DNA from: Gammaproteobacteria bacterium
GTDB taxonomy: Bacteria; Pseudomonadota; Gammaproteobacteria; Eutrophobiales; Eutrophobiaceae
Length of the DNA stretch: 18,061 bases
NCBI GenBank assembly: GCA_015661095.1
Contig: JACVQI010000029.1
Span: 1-18,061, forward strand
Direction: 5' to 3'
Under the pieces are notes generated by a model. It was not told the DNA's origin and made no database searches. It was given only the letters and a program-made list of their open reading frames with translations. This document shows, piece after piece, positions 1-8,962 of the stretch. Each line of letters opens with the position of its first letter. The first letter of the stretch is position 1. The translations under genes were made by a program, and so were the position numbers.

Positions 1-508
1 TGCCGATGGGACAGTCCATAACCTCCGCGATTTCTTCATAACTCAACCCTTCAATCTCGCGCAAAGTTATCGCCACGCGCAGATCCTCGGGCAATTGTTC
101 GATGGCTGAAATAATTGTCGCTTGAATTTCATCTGTCAGAAGTAAATGTTCCGGTGTTGCCTGATCCTTTAGAACATTATCACCATCAATTTGTTCAATT
201 TCCAACAAATCCTGTTCCACTTCGGCGGCCCGCCGTGACTGCATAGTCAGATAATTCTTGGCTGTATTAATGGCAATGCGGTACAGCCAGGTAAAAAAAG
301 CACTGTCCCCCCTGAAGTTCGGCAAGGCCCGATATGCTTTTAAAAACGCTTCCTGTGTGATATCCAGGGCATCATTTTGGTTCCTGAGGAAGCGCGAAAC
401 CAGATTGTTAATTCGGGACTGATACCTCAGGACCAATACATCAAACGCGGCTTTATCGCCCTGTTGTACTCTTGCAACCAGAATCTGATCCGTTTCATTA
501 CTGCGCAT
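1..508 (-). CDS. rpoE: RNA polymerase sigma-E factor (RpoE/AlgU type), 3' end outside the window
   Basis: Extracytoplasmic-function sigma factor that directs RNA polymerase to envelope-stress promoters. Reading down from the ATG at 508-506 gives MRSNETDQILVARVQQGDKA, followed by region 2 (FDVLVLRYQSRINNLVSRFL, then DITQEAFLKAYRALPNFRGD and FFTWLYRIAINTAKNYL). The start of region 4 follows, AIEQLPEDLRVAITLREIEG with LSYEEIAEVMDCPIG, where the window ends. About 169 codons are present; the family is usually about 190-200 residues, so only the end of the region 4 helix-turn-helix is missing. The gene is divergent from nadB across 126 bp, the arrangement known from Escherichia and Pseudomonas. 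The anti-sigma gene rseA/mucA would be expected next, beyond base 1. No strong Shine-Dalgarno precedes the ATG. The assignment to the RpoE/AlgU group rests on recognisable sequence plus context. Confidence 0.93.
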   Translation of the reverse strand, partial: MRSNETDQILVARVQQGDKAAFDVLVLRYQSRINNLVSRFLRNQNDALDITQEAFLKAYRALPNFRGDSAFFTWLYRIAINTAKNYLTMQSRRAAEVEQDLLEIEQIDGDNVLKDQATPEHLLLTDEIQATIISAIEQLPEDLRVAITLREIEGLSYEEIAEVMDCPIG

Positions 509-634
509 GCAGGGGGGCCTGGATATATAATACTTTTCGATTCATTGGAAATTAAACCCATTAGCCTATAGGGCGAATGGAAGATTGTCATTTTTTCAAT
601 AGGTTACGTCGATGATGTCTATACTATCTTAATT
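509..634. promoter_or_regulatory. Divergent rpoE-nadB intergenic region
   Basis: This 126-bp AT-rich spacer lies between the divergent starts of rpoE and nadB and must hold the 5' signals of both. I searched the rpoE strand for a sigma-E autoregulatory promoter (GAACTT with TCTGA-like -10) and found no good match. No convincing TTGACA/TATAAT pair was found for nadB either. Neither start codon has a clear Shine-Dalgarno. Confidence 0.4.
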
Positions 635-2195
635 ATGTTAGCCAACCAACATCAGCATGACATTTTAATTATAGGCAGTGGTGCATCCGGCTTGAGCCTC
701 GCCTTACAGCTGGCCGAAACCGCCACGGTTGCCGTCTTATCGAAAGCGGCCTTAACCGAAGGAGCGACTTTCTACGCCCAGGGCGGTGTATCGGCTGTAC
801 TCGATACCAGCGACACCATCGAATCGCATGTGCAGGATACCCTGCGGGTTGGGGCTAATCTCTGCAAACCGGATATCGTCAGATTTGTCGTTGAGCATGG
901 TGTTGAGAGCATCCAATGGTTAATTGATATCGGTGTCAGTTTCACCAAAAACCCACATCCCAATGGCCATGAATATCATTTGCATCAGGAAGGAGGGCAC
1001 AGCCACCGCCGCATCATTCATGCCGCGGACTCTACCGGGAAGGAAATTGAAAAAACTCTGGAACACCGGGTACGCGCCCACCCGAATATTGAATTATTCG
1101 AGTTTCATACCGCCGTTGATTTGATTACCGCCGCCAAGCTTGGGAAATCAGAGCAGCGTTGCCTGGGCGCCTATGTCTATGACCAGCAAACCCATAAGGT
1201 GGAGGTCTTCGGGGCAAAATTTACCGTGTTGGCAACCGGTGGTGCCGGCAAAGTTTACCTCTATACCAGCAATCCGGATATTTGTACCGGAGATGGTATA
1301 GCCATTGCCTTGCGAGCCGGATGCCGGGTCGCTAACATGGAATTTGTACAATTTCACCCTACCTGCCTGTACCATCCCAAGGCCAAATCCTTTCTGATCT
1401 CGGAAGCCTTACGTGGCGAAGGGGCGAAACTGTGTCTGCCATATCGTCGCACGGGCAATCGACCATGAAATCAAAAGGTTAGGTAGCGATTGCGTCTACC
1501 TGGACATCAGTCACCGTCCCAGTGATTTTATCATCGACCATTTTCCCACCATCTATGCACGTTGCCTGCAATACGGTTTTGATCTCACCAGGGAACCCAT
1601 ACCGGTTGTACCAGCCGCCCATTACACCTGTGGTGGTGTCATGATCGATAAACACGGACGAACGGATATACCGGGTTTGTATGCCATCGGTGAAGTGTCA
1701 TGTTCCGGTTTGCATGGCGCTAACCGCATGGCAAGTAATTCGCTGCTGGAGTGTGTCGTGTTCGCACATTCTTCTTACCTGGATATTTGTAATCAGATCA
1801 AGTCAGTAACTAGCCCCGCGGCACTACCCGAATGGGATGAGAGCCAGGTCACCGATTCTGATGAAGAAGTTGTGGTTTCCCATAACTGGGATGAAATCCG
1901 GCGCTTCATGTGGGACTACGTCGGAATAGTCAGAACTATCAAGCGCCTACAACGTGCTCAACGGCGTATCCAGTTATTACAGAACGAGATTCATGAGTAC
2001 TATGGTAATTTCAGATTGACTAACAATCTCATCGAATTGCGAAATTTAGCCCTGGTTGCAGCTATCATTATCGAATCAGCTTTACGGCGTAAGGAAAGCC
2101 GCGGATTACATTACTCCCTGGATTACCCATCCGTGAATACGGCAGAAACTGCAACCGATACCGTATTGAATCCGGAAAATATCAGATTATTATAA
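635..2195 (+). pseudogene. nadB: L-aspartate oxidase, interrupted by an internal deletion with frameshift
   Basis: NadB oxidises L-aspartate to iminoaspartate, the first step of de novo NAD synthesis, using FAD. The N-terminal part (635 to about 1440) has the FAD-binding DILIIGSGASGLSLALQLAE, the TFYAQGGVSAV block, HQEGGHSHRRIIHAAD, VLATGGAGKVYLYTSNPD and the EFVQFHPTCLYHPKAK block. The C-terminal part, in another frame (about 1441 to 2195), continues HIVARAIDHEIKRLG, VPAAHYTCGGVMIDKHGRTD, GLHGANRMASNSLLECVV and MWDYVGIVRTIKRLQRA. Compared from memory with Escherichia coli NadB (540 aa), about 56 nt are missing at about 1440. Restoring them gives a 538-codon frame. The lost block corresponds to E. 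coli residues 273-290, including catalytic Arg290; Glu121, His244, His351 and Arg386 equivalents remain. As written the gene gives a 277-residue truncated protein. A true pseudogene and an assembly error both fit. Confidence 0.9.
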
Positions 2196-2228
2196 GTATA
2201 TAAGACCCATAAAAAACGCTGTGATGCG

Positions 2229-2294
2229 GCCTTATACAAGGCTGAACAACAGGTCCGTAACTGTGTGGTCGTGGCGGACAATAGATTATTGTCC
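2229..2294. terminator. Hairpins between convergent nadB and ligA, possible bidirectional terminator
   Basis: The 114-bp convergent spacer contains two perfect short hairpins. At 2229-2242 the stem GCCTT/AAGGC has loop ATAC. At 2276-2294 the stem GGACAATA/TATTGTCC (8 bp) has loop GAT and is followed on the + strand by TAATAATTTATT. A weaker GTCCG/CGGAC pairing (about 2254-2278) overlaps the second. The position between two 3' ends fits transcription termination in both directions, but there is no classic U-run, so this is an inference. Confidence 0.4.
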
Positions 2295-2309
2295 TAATAA
2301 TTTATTCGA

Positions 2310-4322
2310 CTATTTCTCTTCGAGCAGTTTAAGAAAACTTTTTTCATCAATCACTGCGACGCCGAGTTCTCTCGCTTTGCGTAATTTGCTGCCCGTCTCT
2401 TCTCCGGACACGACATAATCGGTTTTCCTTGAAACGCTGTTGCTAACCTTGGCACCGAGTGACTGTAACCTGTGTTTTGCCTCATCTCGGGTCATGGCGG
2501 CAAGTGTTCCCGTCAATACGAAGGTCTTGCCTCGTAAGCGCTGAGCCGTGGTGCTGGTTGCGGAGGGTGCCCAATGTATCCCGGCAGCCAGTAACCGATC
2601 GATAATCGCCTGATTATGTTTTTCATCAAAAAAGTTTTTAATCTGGTTCGCGATCACCGGACCGACATCCGGTACCCGTTCCAGTTCCTCGACACCCGCC
2701 TGGGAGAGTTTCTCTAAAGTATCAAAATGCATGGCAAGGTTTCGTGCTGTCGCCTCCCCCACGCCCCTGATCCCCAGTGCATAAATAAATCTATCGAATT
2801 CAGTGGCTTTACTTTTTTCCAGCGCCGCGATCAGATTGGCGGCTGACTTAGTTCCCATTCGATCGAGATAGGCGATTTGTTCAATAGCAAGACCATAGAG
2901 ATCAGCGACATTAGCAATAAGTTGCCGTTGAAACAGTTGTTCCACCAGTTTGTCACCCAGGCCATCAATATCCATGGCTCGTCTGGAGGCGAAATGCAGA
3001 ATGGCCTGGATACATTGCGCGGGGCAATACAGACCACCGCTGCAACGGGCGACGGCTTCCTCTGCTTCTCTTTTGACGGCCGATCCGCAGACCGGACAAT
3101 GAGCAGGCATGACAAACTTTGCGGTTTTCGCAGGGCGCCTGTCCGTGATCACCCTCACCACTTCCGGGATTACGTCCCCGGCTCGATGGATAACCACTGT
3201 GTCTCCCATCCGTACATCCTTTCTAAGGATTTCGTCTTCATTATGTAAGGTCGCGTTGGTAACGGTGACTCCACCGACGCTGACTGGATCCAGTCTGGCT
3301 ACCGGCGTCAAGGCCCCGGTCCTGCCAACCTGTACATCAATGGCCAGTACCGTCGTCACAGTTTCTTGCGGTGGAAATTTGTAGGCAATGGCCCAGCGCG
3401 GGGCGCGGGAAATAAAGCCCAACTGCTCCTGTAGCCTGCGATCGTTGACCTTGAAAACCACGCCATCAATTTCATAGGGTATCTGCGCGCGCCGGTTGGC
3501 GGTTCGCCGGTAAAAATCGAAACAACCATCAACACCTGTCACGGTCTTTGTTTCAGGAGAGATGGGCATGCCCATGGACTTAAGTTGTTGTAACAAGGCG
3601 GCATGCGTATCCGCCATAAAATCCGTACTGAACTGGCCGATGCCGTAGGCATAAAACGCCAGCGGGCGTTTTGCCGTAATAGCCGGGTCCAGTTGTCTGA
3701 GACTGCCGGCTGCCGCATTTCTGGGGTTGGCAAAGACCTTACTTTCGATCTTTTGTTGTTCCTGATTCAGTTTATGAAAGCCAGCCTTGCTCATATAGAC
3801 CTCACCCCGGACTTCGATTAAGGCCGGAATTTCAGGTCCCCGTAACGTCAAAGGAACACTCCTGATGGTCCTGACATTCTGGGTGACGTCTTCGCCGCTG
3901 GTCCCGTCGCCCCGCGTCGCCGCTCTGATGAGGGCACCGTGCTCATATAAGAGACTGATGGCAAGGCCATCGATCTTGGTTTCAGCCAGATAAACTACTT
4001 CATCGACTCCGAGACGTTCTCGAACTCGCCGATCAAAAGCCAGCATGTCCTCCGGGGTAAATGCATTCTCCAGAGATAGCATGGGGACTTCATGCTTTAT
4101 TTCCGGAAACGACGCGAGGGGTTTTGCACCAATCCGTTGTGTAGGAGAATCCGGCGTAGTCAGCTCCGGATGGGCACGCTCTAGTTCCAGCAGTTGTTTG
4201 AATAATCGATCGTATTCGGCATCGGACACAGATGGGTCATCGAGGACATGATAGCGGTAATTATGCTCGTTAATTAACGCCCTGAGCTTTTCGATACGCT
4301 TATTGTTATCGTCAACGCTCAA
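2310..4322 (-). CDS. ligA: NAD-dependent DNA ligase LigA
   Basis: Seals nicks in duplex DNA during replication and repair, using NAD+ as adenylate donor. The 670-residue length is normal. In order: the Ia domain with the NYRYHVLDD and DAEYDRL blocks that bind NAD (about 15-45); the adenylation motif TKIDG with active Lys116; the OB fold; a four-Cys zinc finger starting CPVCGSAVKREAEE and ending CSGGLYCPAQ; helix-hairpin-helix repeats (GIRGVGEATARNLA, ERVPDVGPVIANQI); and a C-terminal BRCT domain beginning LRGKTFVLTGTLAAMTRDEA. The chosen start is TTG at 4322-4320, 5 nt after the zipA stop. No ATG or GTG upstream fits, and the N-terminal domain needs this start; no Shine-Dalgarno is evident, so translation is probably coupled to zipA. 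It is the last gene of smc-zipA-ligA. Confidence 0.97.
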   Translation of the reverse strand: MSVDDNNKRIEKLRALINEHNYRYHVLDDPSVSDAEYDRLFKQLLELERAHPELTTPDSPTQRIGAKPLASFPEIKHEVPMLSLENAFTPEDMLAFDRRVRERLGVDEVVYLAETKIDGLAISLLYEHGALIRAATRGDGTSGEDVTQNVRTIRSVPLTLRGPEIPALIEVRGEVYMSKAGFHKLNQEQQKIESKVFANPRNAAAGSLRQLDPAITAKRPLAFYAYGIGQFSTDFMADTHAALLQQLKSMGMPISPETKTVTGVDGCFDFYRRTANRRAQIPYEIDGVVFKVNDRRLQEQLGFISRAPRWAIAYKFPPQETVTTVLAIDVQVGRTGALTPVARLDPVSVGGVTVTNATLHNEDEILRKDVRMGDTVVIHRAGDVIPEVVRVITDRRPAKTAKFVMPAHCPVCGSAVKREAEEAVARCSGGLYCPAQCIQAILHFASRRAMDIDGLGDKLVEQLFQRQLIANVADLYGLAIEQIAYLDRMGTKSAANLIAALEKSKATEFDRFIYALGIRGVGEATARNLAMHFDTLEKLSQAGVEELERVPDVGPVIANQIKNFFDEKHNQAIIDRLLAAGIHWAPSATSTTAQRLRGKTFVLTGTLAAMTRDEAKHRLQSLGAKVSNSVSRKTDYVVSGEETGSKLRKARELGVAVIDEKSFLKLLEEK

Positions 4323-4327
4323 ATTAA

Positions 4328-5143
4328 TCAGATTTGGTTGTAATAGTTTATTTTGCTTCTGATCGCCGCTATCTGTTCGTCATCGATCATATTATGGTCT
4401 GGTCCTCTAATTTCCCCGCCTAGCCGCTTCGCCAGTCTTTGCGCCGTATTCAGCATCAATTCAAATACCACCTGGCTATCGACGCGGATCGGCAGGAAAA
4501 AAAACAGCGTCAAGCCACGCGTATGATGCTGATCGAGTCTGGCCAGATCGAAACTGCCTGGCTCGAACATATCTGCCAGGCTGAATAACGGCCGCTGCCC
4601 CTGCATGTCGCCGATGCCATAATGATGAAAAATGTTCATTTCGCCAAATTCCAGACCGACGTTGTTTACGGCGTCCAGAATATCGTTACCGTTAAATATC
4701 CCGGTTGGCAGGGCCGTGATATGTAGTGCAATGATTTGGTTTTCGTTTACATTCTGATACTCACTATCTTGCAGACCGGTACTGACGGGAGCATCTTGCC
4801 TCGCAGGGCCGAACATATCCCTGGTTTCGGATTTTATCTGCGCACCCATATGGCGAGACCGTTCCGTGCCGTCCGCCCGAGATACAATCGTATTAGGTGG
4901 AGCGAATTCCGCTTTGCGTTTGGTTTCGGCCAGGGCCTGGTTTAATTCGGACAGCACATCGGCGTAGTCACTGTCTGTTTCATGGTCTGAGGTGATCCTG
5001 ATGCCGGAATATTCCTGTTCGGAAAATGACGGACTGATAGTTTGTTTTCTTTGCTGCCGCCGGTGTTTGATCGTTTCCCAGAAGTAAATCACCACTATAA
5101 GGACAACTCCGACAACCAGGATGATGACGCGCAGCGAAGTCAT
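4328..5143 (-). CDS. zipA: Cell division protein ZipA
   Basis: Inner-membrane anchor that tethers FtsZ filaments and stabilises the Z ring. The 271-residue protein starts with a single membrane segment (about residues 5-22, VIILVVGVVLIVVIYFW), then basic residues KHRRQQRK. A low-complexity linker follows (about 35-135). The C-terminal FtsZ-binding domain covers about 137-271: IIALHITALPTGIFNGNDIL, then EFGEMNIFHHYG, PLFSLADMFEPGSFD and GLTLFFFLPIRVD. This N-out, C-in order is diagnostic of ZipA. It lies 119 nt after smc and 5 nt before ligA on the same strand, the usual gammaproteobacterial order. ZipA is confined to Gammaproteobacteria, so it supports the taxonomic call. The ATG at 5143 places the membrane segment right at the N terminus. 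No strong Shine-Dalgarno is visible. Confidence 0.95.
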   Translation of the reverse strand: MTSLRVIILVVGVVLIVVIYFWETIKHRRQQRKQTISPSFSEQEYSGIRITSDHETDSDYADVLSELNQALAETKRKAEFAPPNTIVSRADGTERSRHMGAQIKSETRDMFGPARQDAPVSTGLQDSEYQNVNENQIIALHITALPTGIFNGNDILDAVNNVGLEFGEMNIFHHYGIGDMQGQRPLFSLADMFEPGSFDLARLDQHHTRGLTLFFFLPIRVDSQVVFELMLNTAQRLAKRLGGEIRGPDHNMIDDEQIAAIRSKINYYNQI

Positions 5144-5153
5144 TAATTAAGTT

Positions 5154-5252
5154 AAAAGTAGAAAGTGCAAAGTATAAAGTGAGGCATATTAAGTATCGTA
5201 CTACTGATTCTCAGCCCATATTATATCTTTACACTTTTCACTTTAAACTTTT
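5154..5252. repeat. Long imperfect inverted repeat between smc and zipA
   Basis: Two 26-nt arms, 5154-5179 and 5227-5252, are reverse complements at 22 of 26 positions and are separated by 47 nt. The left arm begins AAAAGTAGAAAGTG and the right arm read on the minus strand begins AAAAGTTTAAAGTG. Each arm is itself a degenerate run of AAAGTG-like units. It fills most of the 119-bp gap inside the presumed smc-zipA-ligA transcript. It could form a long hairpin in the mRNA, act as an attenuator, or be a dispersed AAAGTG repeat. The function is unknown. Confidence 0.7.
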
Positions 5253-5262
5253 TCACTGTCGT

Positions 5263-8200
5263 TCACGCGCTTTGCGCCAGTTGCACGGCCTGGTCCACAT
5301 CCACCGAGACCAGCCGGGAGACGCCTGCTTCATGCATGGTGACACCCATTAATTGCTGGGCGATTTCCATGGTGATTTTGTTATGGGTGATGAACAGAAA
5401 TTGCACATCCTTGGACATTTGCAGTAACAACTCGCTGAACCGGCCGACATTGGTATCGTCCAAAGGCGCATCCACTTCATCGAGGATGCAAAACGGCGCC
5501 GGATTCAATTTAAAGATCGCGAACACCAGCGTTACGGCGGTTAATGCCTTCTCGCCACCGGATAAAAGATGAATCGTGCTGTTCCGCTTGCCGGGAGGTT
5601 GCGCCATGATGGTCACGCCAGTTTCCAGTAAATCATCCCCCGTCATTTCCAGATAGGCATGGCCGCCACCGAATAATATCGGGAACATGGACTTGAGATT
5701 GTTGTTCAAATCGTCAAAGGTTTCCTTGAAACGGGTCCGTGTTTCCCGATCGATTTTGCGGATGGCATTTTCCAGTGTGGCCAGAGCATCCGCCAAATCC
5801 TGGTTTTGCCGGTCAAGATATTCCTTGCGCTCGGATAACTGCTTGTATTCATCAATAGCGGCAAGATTAATCGGGCCCAGGCGGTGAATCTTTTTTTCGA
5901 TATCGGCGATTCTTTCCTGCCAGGCATCCCGGTCCGCGTTTTCTTCCATAGTCGCCAGGATATCCTCCACTTTTTGTCCGCCGGCCTGGATTTGCTCAAC
6001 AATGGTTTCCAGACGCACTCGGGTTTCCTGAGCCTGCATCCTCACTGTCTCCAGCTCAGTCCTGTATTCCTGCACTTTCTGTTCCGCGGCTGATCGTTTC
6101 TGATCTGAATTTCGTATGGCTGTATCAAAATCCTGCACGTGTTTACGCGCTTCCGCGAGCAGTTTTTCCGCACGAACTTTGCCGGTCAGTTTCACCGCCA
6201 GGCCTTGTTCCAGATCCACCAGGGGTTGCTTGCTCGATTCCATTTCATTATTGAGTTCAGCGACTCTGCCATTCTGATTCGACAACTGCAGATCAATCCG
6301 CTGTATGGCCTGTTCCAGGGATGCCCGCTGGGAACTGATGGCCTCCAGTTGCAGGGCGATTTCGTGACTCTGTTCATGCGTCACCTGCCACTGGGAGCGG
6401 GCGTTTTCCAGTAAACTCCGATGTTGGCCACGCAAGGTATTCAATTGCTCCCGTTGCTCAGCCAGTTTATCCCGGTCGGTTCTGGTCCGCTGTAACCTCT
6501 GGTCTATCGATTCCGTCTCCTGACCATCCAATTCCAACTGTGTATCAATATCCTCCAGTTCGATTGTTAACTGTAGTTTGCGTTTCTCGGTTTGTTCCAG
6601 CCGGGCTTTTATTCCGGCCTGACGGGTTTGCAATCCTGTCAGTTCCTGCAAGGCCGGATGCAGGGAATTCTGGAAGGTGTTGCTGTTCTGTTCGGCAGTA
6701 TTCAGTGTCTCACTGACAGCCGCTAACCGACTGGTCAAGGCCTGGATATCCTCAGCCAGTAAAGCCTCCTGTCCTTTCAAAGCCGTTATCTGCTGTTCCC
6801 GGTGCAGCACACCCTGTTCCTGATTACCGCCTTTGTTGACCCTGATCCAGTCACGCCCCAGCCAGATTCCGTCTTTACAGATAACGGATTCCTGTTCGTG
6901 TAACTCCGCATGGATTTTCAGGGCGGCAGCCAAGGTATCGGCGATGTAGATACCGGCCAGACAGAAGTCTAGCGCTAATTCCGACCTCACCTTGGACTGC
7001 AAAGTGGCAAAGCGCGGCGAGAATCCGCCCTGCGGCCTGAAAGCATCTCTGGCGATAATATTGAAATTCCCGTTCGTCAATTGCCCCAGATTGCCGAAGA
7101 CGCCCTTAAGATCGTCCACCACGATATCCTGTAAACGATAATCCAGGACCATTTCCAGGGCCAGAGTCCATTCCGGTTCCACTGCCAGCTTTTGCATGAG
7201 TCTGGGGGCGTTTTGGAGCTTGGCCGATTTGAGCCAGTCGCTAACCGACTCATGGTTGCTGCCGCGCGTGTGCGTTTGCAAGGCTTCCAGTGAGGCCACG
7301 GTACCTGCGATTTTCTGCTGGGTGGAGCGTTTGCCCGCCAGTTCCTCGTTTAACTTGTGTATCTGTTGCCGGCAACCCTGAATATCTGCCTGTTGTTGCT
7401 CCAGTTCCTGGCGTTTCTGCTTGATGGTTGTTTCCGTTGTCGCGATCAATTCCTTCAGCTGCAGTAATTCCGCTTGCACATCACCACCATCCATTTCCTT
7501 GAGTTCCTGTTCAAGCATTGATTTGCGCTTGCCGGCATCCGCAATATTCGCCGCCAGATGTTCGAGCCGGGTGGAGTCCACTTCGATTTGCCGGCTGAAA
7601 TTTGCCATGGTCTCGTTGCAGGAATCCCATTCCATCTGCCAGCTTTGCATGGCGGTTTCGGCCTGATTCAAGGCATCGTAGGCCTTATTGCTTTCGCTAC
7701 GCGATCCCTGTAAACGTGGTTGCAATGAACCGGCTTCTTCCGCCAGGCTGGTCAGACGGGACTTGTCATGATTCTGCTGTGCCAGTATCGCGGCGACCGA
7801 ATCCTGTAGTTTTTCCAGTTCCTCCCGGATGGCATTCTGTCGTTCCCGGGCATGTTGAATTTTCTGTTCGATATTCGCTATTTCACCGCCTATCTGGTAA
7901 TAACCGGACTGCGATTGATTAAACGCCGCATTGGCGGCCACGAGTTGATCGCGCAGCGTCTCAATGCGGGCTTCGATAGCCCGTACCTCGGCAATGCCCT
8001 GCTCGACCCTGGTTTCCTCCTTCCTGACCAATTCATTTTTCAGATTCGCCTGTTGCTGCAAATCCCGCCAGTTGATGGCCAGCAGTTCGGCCTTGGTTTT
8101 TCGCTCTTCCTGTTTCAAAACCTGATAGCGCTCCGCGGCCTTGGCTTGCCGGTTCAGGGTATTGAGTTGTTTATTTAACTCCTCGCGGATGTCATTCAGG

Positions 8201-8778
8201 CGGTCCAGATTGTCCTTGGTGTGTCGCATCCGGTTCTCAGTTTCACGCCGGCGTTCACGGTATTTGGAAATACCCGCTGCTTCCTCGATGAATATGCGCA
8301 ATTCCTCCGGCTTGGCCTCGATCAACCTGGATATCACGCCTTGTTCAATGATGGCATAGCTGCGCGGGCCGAGACCGGTGCCGAGGAATATCGCCTGGAT
8401 ATCCCGCCGCCGGCAGCGAGTGCCGTTGAGTAAATAAGTTGAAACCCCCTCCCTGGTCATCGTCCGTTTTATCGAGATCTCGTTATAGCTGGCGTATTGT
8501 CCACCGAGCCTGCCGTCGCTGTTATCGAATTCGAGTTCCACGCTGGCCTGTCCCACGGGTTGGCGGGTGCTGGAACCGTTGAAGATCACATCGGTAAGCG
8601 CATCGCCGCGCAGGTGCTTGGCGGAACTTTCACCCATCACCCAGGTGACGGCATCGATGATATTGGATTTCCCACAGCCGTTCGGTCCCACGATACCAAC
8701 GAGGTTGCTGGGGACGATTACGGTGGTGGGATCAACAAAAGATTTAAAGCCTGAGAGCTTGATCCGGGTTAATCGCAT
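5263..8778 (-). CDS. smc: Chromosome partition protein Smc
   Basis: ATPase that organises and segregates the chromosome as a long coiled-coil dimer with ScpA/ScpB. At 1171 residues it has the family's normal length. The N-terminal head starts MRLTRIKLSGFKSFVDPTTV and has the Walker A motif GPNGCGKSN at residues 31-39. Long heptad-type coiled coils rich in E, Q, L and R flank a globular hinge at about residues 500-650. The C-terminal head has the ABC signature LSGGEKALTAV from residue 1072 and the Walker B/D-loop CILDEVDAPLDD from about 1096. Both ATPase halves are intact. It is the first gene of a run with zipA and ligA and is divergent from queF across an AT-rich 184-bp spacer. The ATG at 8778 is the only sensible start, though no Shine-Dalgarno is clear. 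Confidence 0.97.
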   Translation of the reverse strand: MRLTRIKLSGFKSFVDPTTVIVPSNLVGIVGPNGCGKSNIIDAVTWVMGESSAKHLRGDALTDVIFNGSSTRQPVGQASVELEFDNSDGRLGGQYASYNEISIKRTMTREGVSTYLLNGTRCRRRDIQAIFLGTGLGPRSYAIIEQGVISRLIEAKPEELRIFIEEAAGISKYRERRRETENRMRHTKDNLDRLNDIREELNKQLNTLNRQAKAAERYQVLKQEERKTKAELLAINWRDLQQQANLKNELVRKEETRVEQGIAEVRAIEARIETLRDQLVAANAAFNQSQSGYYQIGGEIANIEQKIQHARERQNAIREELEKLQDSVAAILAQQNHDKSRLTSLAEEAGSLQPRLQGSRSESNKAYDALNQAETAMQSWQMEWDSCNETMANFSRQIEVDSTRLEHLAANIADAGKRKSMLEQELKEMDGGDVQAELLQLKELIATTETTIKQKRQELEQQQADIQGCRQQIHKLNEELAGKRSTQQKIAGTVASLEALQTHTRGSNHESVSDWLKSAKLQNAPRLMQKLAVEPEWTLALEMVLDYRLQDIVVDDLKGVFGNLGQLTNGNFNIIARDAFRPQGGFSPRFATLQSKVRSELALDFCLAGIYIADTLAAALKIHAELHEQESVICKDGIWLGRDWIRVNKGGNQEQGVLHREQQITALKGQEALLAEDIQALTSRLAAVSETLNTAEQNSNTFQNSLHPALQELTGLQTRQAGIKARLEQTEKRKLQLTIELEDIDTQLELDGQETESIDQRLQRTRTDRDKLAEQREQLNTLRGQHRSLLENARSQWQVTHEQSHEIALQLEAISSQRASLEQAIQRIDLQLSNQNGRVAELNNEMESSKQPLVDLEQGLAVKLTGKVRAEKLLAEARKHVQDFDTAIRNSDQKRSAAEQKVQEYRTELETVRMQAQETRVRLETIVEQIQAGGQKVEDILATMEENADRDAWQERIADIEKKIHRLGPINLAAIDEYKQLSERKEYLDRQNQDLADALATLENAIRKIDRETRTRFKETFDDLNNNLKSMFPILFGGGHAYLEMTGDDLLETGVTIMAQPPGKRNSTIHLLSGGEKALTAVTLVFAIFKLNPAPFCILDEVDAPLDDTNVGRFSELLLQMSKDVQFLFITHNKITMEIAQQLMGVTMHEAGVSRLVSVDVDQAVQLAQSA

Positions 8779-8877
8779 GGGGCGTTACAATACCTGTATC
8801 ATAGCGAGCATACAAGCGAGCCATAAATCTAGGGGAACCAGATAATTTATGTAATAATTATTTGATATGATTAGTTA

Positions 8878-8906
8878 TATTTAAGTATTTTAAAGTGATG
8901 TATCAA
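8878..8906 (-). promoter_or_regulatory. Possible sigma70 promoter for smc-zipA-ligA
   Basis: On the minus strand TTGATA (complement of 8901-8906, 5 of 6 to TTGACA) is followed after 17 nt by TAAATA (complement of 8878-8883), which runs on into TATAAC. The -35 is good and the -10 is poor. The surrounding 8779-8962 spacer is strongly AT-rich and must also serve the divergent queF-cysZ pair. This is a weak call made by eye. Confidence 0.25.
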
Positions 8907-8962
8907 CAAGTTCGCACAATTATTTTTTGTCTTGTTAACCAACTATAAACTGAACGGACAGG

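Noticed and set aside
377..571. 64-codon + strand open frame near the rpoE start
   Set aside because: It overlaps rpoE on the opposite strand, resembles no family and has no ribosome site.
1413..2195. A separate gene starting at the ATG at 1413
   Set aside because: Its first residues MAKGRNCVC are an off-frame reading of the EALRGEGAKL codons. From HIVARA onward it is the C-terminal half of NadB, so it is a fragment of one broken gene.
8793..8821. TTGTAT-17-TATTGT pair close to the smc start as a promoter
   Set aside because: Spacing is right, but transcription would begin almost at the ATG, leaving no leader, and both boxes are weak. The TTGATA candidate further upstream was preferred, at low confidence.
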